Assembly (NCBI GenBank): GCA_027422505.1
Contig: JAPQWV010000331.1
Location: 372,001-436,000 of the forward strand
Length of the DNA stretch: 64,000 nt
Source: Craterostigma plantagineum
Lineage: Eukaryota > Streptophyta > Magnoliopsida > Lamiales > Linderniaceae
Reading direction: 5' to 3'
The position numbers and the translations under genes were made by a program. This document shows, one piece after another, positions 62,346 to 64,000 of this stretch (position 1 is the first letter of the stretch; each line of letters starts with the position of its first letter). Under the pieces are notes generated by a model. It was not told the DNA's origin and ran no database searches. It worked only from the letters and a program-made list of their open reading frames with translations.

Positions 62346-62891
62346 TTTGCGTGACCAGCAATTTACGTGATAAAGTTTGTGGGAGGAGGAAGTTTAAAAA
62401 AAAAATTTATTGGCCCAAAACAAACCCGACATTGATTGGGAAATTGGGTCAACAAGTCAACATGACTTTTTAAGTCTTCGGAATTGTTCTTCGGAAACTA
62501 AAATACTATTGCCTTACTTATCTTGGGGGACACGTGATGTTTGTATAACTATGACTTGTATGTATCCTTCGATTTAAGATATGTGGAAGGTTATGTTTGC
62601 TCGTCGTCCGTCCTTTTCATGCCACATTTTATTTATTTGGTAATAAAAATTGCACATACTGCTGCATGGACCATGATACACTGACGCGCAATTGGTAATT
62701 GGTATGTATGTAACATGGTTGTTATTATATTCTATTCAAGTGCTGATATTATTAGACCGTACAAACCACTACTTGGATCAAATTCAAAATCATCAAGAAA
62801 CAGGACTGGCGGCATATTGAAATCAACGAACACAAACTACTTAAAAACTAGCTGCAAAATGAATAAGGAAAATGACATACCCCTCACTGAT
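62346..62891. other. Intergenic region without recognisable features
   Basis: AT-rich. The small plus-strand frame at 62715-62954 partly overlaps the ISY1 pseudogene's 3' end and has no recognisable domain. Confidence 0.4.
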
Positions 62892-63955
62892 CTACTTGTG
62901 GATGTTAAGCAAGGACGTGGCTTCCATCAACTCAGTGCTCGTGTATTAGCTTAGGAGCTCCTGCTTCTTCTTCTTCTTCTTCTCAAGAACCTTCCTCTTA
63001 ATTTCATCCTCGTCTGGCAATGGCACATGAGCCACAAACTCCCCCCTTTCCCTCTCCAACTCCTCTCTCTCCTTTTCTCTCTTCTCTTCCTCAATCACGT
63101 CCTCCTCTTCCGCGAATAAGATTTGGACCAACCTCTGCAATCTCACCGCTCTTTACGGCCCTCTTTGCCTCCCTTTTTATCCTCTCCATCTCTTGCCAAT
63201 TAGCTACACCTTCTCCTCTGCAGGCCCTTCTAATTTCTCAAGTATGCCATCCTCGTCGTCTCTGTAACCGTAATAGCTGTCGATCCGTTTGTATATATCA
63301 TACCTTAAAAAAAGATGGTAGAAGCTCAACGAATCACATCAATGCACTTCATCATAAAGTCCACACAAACAAAAAACAGAAAGACTTGAACTTTTGGACC
63401 ACGTTGATCCTACGACACCAACATTCAGGCAATATCTTTCATGAGTATGCAATGCATTATAGCTATAAGATAAATCACCAACAATAACACAACATATGCA
63501 CTGCTAGTAAATTACCTAGTTCGCCTCTTTCTCAGCTCAGGGGGCTTTTCGAACAACTCCGTAACTCCAGGCAACTTCTTGGCTGCCCCAAAGTAGCGAT
63601 AGCCCGGCCCTCTCCCGTCTCGGTTGGGGACATCGACGATATTCCCATCCAAATCCGTCATCTTGGCAGAACAGCGAGTGTAATTGGGCCCACCGAGCTC
63701 AACTATCCTTCTCCCCCAGTGCGTCTTCTCGCGTATAAGCTTGTTGATCTCGTCATTCAAATCTCTCAGCCTGTGCTCGACGAGCCCTTCGATCTGGATC
63801 TCGACGACCTTACGGCCGATTTCGCACATGATCTGCTGACGCCACTTATCGGCGTCGGCGAGGTCGCGGCATTCCGATGCGAGGTAAGGGCGTCGTTCCT
63901 TGGGCTTGCGTTTTCCTTCCTCTTTCATGGTGATGAAGCGACTGAGCATCGACAG
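62892..63955 (-). pseudogene. ISY1: ISY1-like pre-mRNA splicing factor, broken
   Basis: Exon 1 (about 63955-63520) reads MLSRFITMKEEGKRKPKERR, YLASECRDLADADKWRQQI, IVELGGPNYTRCSAKMTDLD, GPGYRYFGAAKKLPGVTELF, EKPPELRKRRTR, a clear match to ISY1, a component of the activated spliceosome. An intron of about 217 bp with GT..AG borders is retained (63519-63303). Exon 2 begins YDIYKRID, then shifts frame twice (near 63215 and 63120) before the acidic coiled EEEKREKEREELERERGE and HVPLPDEDE segment. A stop after KKKQELLS precedes the expected C-terminus ending near 62892. The intron shows it is not a processed copy. The first few codons upstream of 63955 are not recognisable. Confidence 0.8.
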
Positions 63956-64000
63956 AACTATTTTTGTAGCAACTACAAATATTGTTAGGTCTGATAACGA

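Noticed and set aside
62715..62954. 79-residue plus-strand ORF
   Set aside because: Its end overlaps the antisense of the ISY1 C-terminus, and the rest lacks any recognised feature.
1..64000. tRNA, rRNA, CRISPR or bacterial-type operon features
   Set aside because: None seen; tRNA-like words are primer binding sites of retroelements, and the window is clearly plant nuclear DNA.

Overview
This is a 64 kb stretch of plant nuclear DNA, most likely from an asterid eudicot (the Lamiales guess is weak). The evidence is intron-containing host genes of plant type, plant-only transposon lineages (Tekay, TAT and Reina Ty3 elements; SIRE-type and other Ty1/copia elements; MULEs with a plant mobile domain gene) and an AT-rich background. 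Nothing prokaryotic is present. I place about three quarters of the window in transposable elements, many nested inside each other and inside host genes.

Layout. 1-6315: 3' half of a Tekay-type Ty3 chromovirus with an uninterrupted pol frame and a long 3' LTR, inserted into a decayed TAT-type Ty3 element (6316-about 13340, minus strand). About 13341-13592: one terminus of a CACTA transposon. 13593-16250: anonymous sequence with GGGACCC-bearing repeat clusters around a fragment of a SWIB/DEK_C-type gene. 17098-26356: an eight-exon glycoside hydrolase family 3 (exo-beta-glucosidase) gene whose exons join into one open 619-codon frame, although intron 3 holds a TRIM element whose LTR holds a complete copia element. 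26962-35122: a complete MULE with target duplication, encoding an intact plant mobile domain (PMD) protein on the plus strand and a convergent, damaged FAR1-type MULE transposase and OTU-protease-like region on the minus strand. A small gag-only copia derivative sits 13 bp from the MULE's right end. 35745-57740: a UBP12/13-type deubiquitinase gene, now a pseudogene, broken by a SIRE-type copia element (35776-44300), a Reina-type chromovirus (45856-55057, itself carrying an RT-less copia at 47928-51735) and finally a second MULE (57741-60117) with a LINE in its TIR. 60118-61702: an internally deleted relative of the first MULE, abutting the first codons of an S-domain (lectin) receptor kinase. 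62892-63955: an ISY1-like splicing-factor pseudogene.

Of the host loci only the GH3 gene looks functional. Of the elements, the Tekay pol, the PMD gene and the RT-less copia ORF are open. The SIRE element has near-identical LTRs, but its frame is broken by single-base deficits in homopolymer runs, which may be assembly errors. Relative ages follow from nesting: TAT before Tekay; TRIM before copia; MULE before the gag-only copia; UBP before SIRE, Reina and MULE-C; Reina before the RT-less copia; MULE-C before MULE-B and the LINE.

The strongest candidates for something under-described are: the PMD/transposase/OTU MULE, whose terminal repeats carry both promoters and whose two first introns hold mirrored ACCGAAAT palindrome arrays; a recurrent TGTTG-CAACA palindrome scattered through coding and non-coding parts of the SIRE element; an RT-less but ORF-intact copia with near-identical LTRs; and the GC-AG intron made of a CT microsatellite in the GH3 gene.
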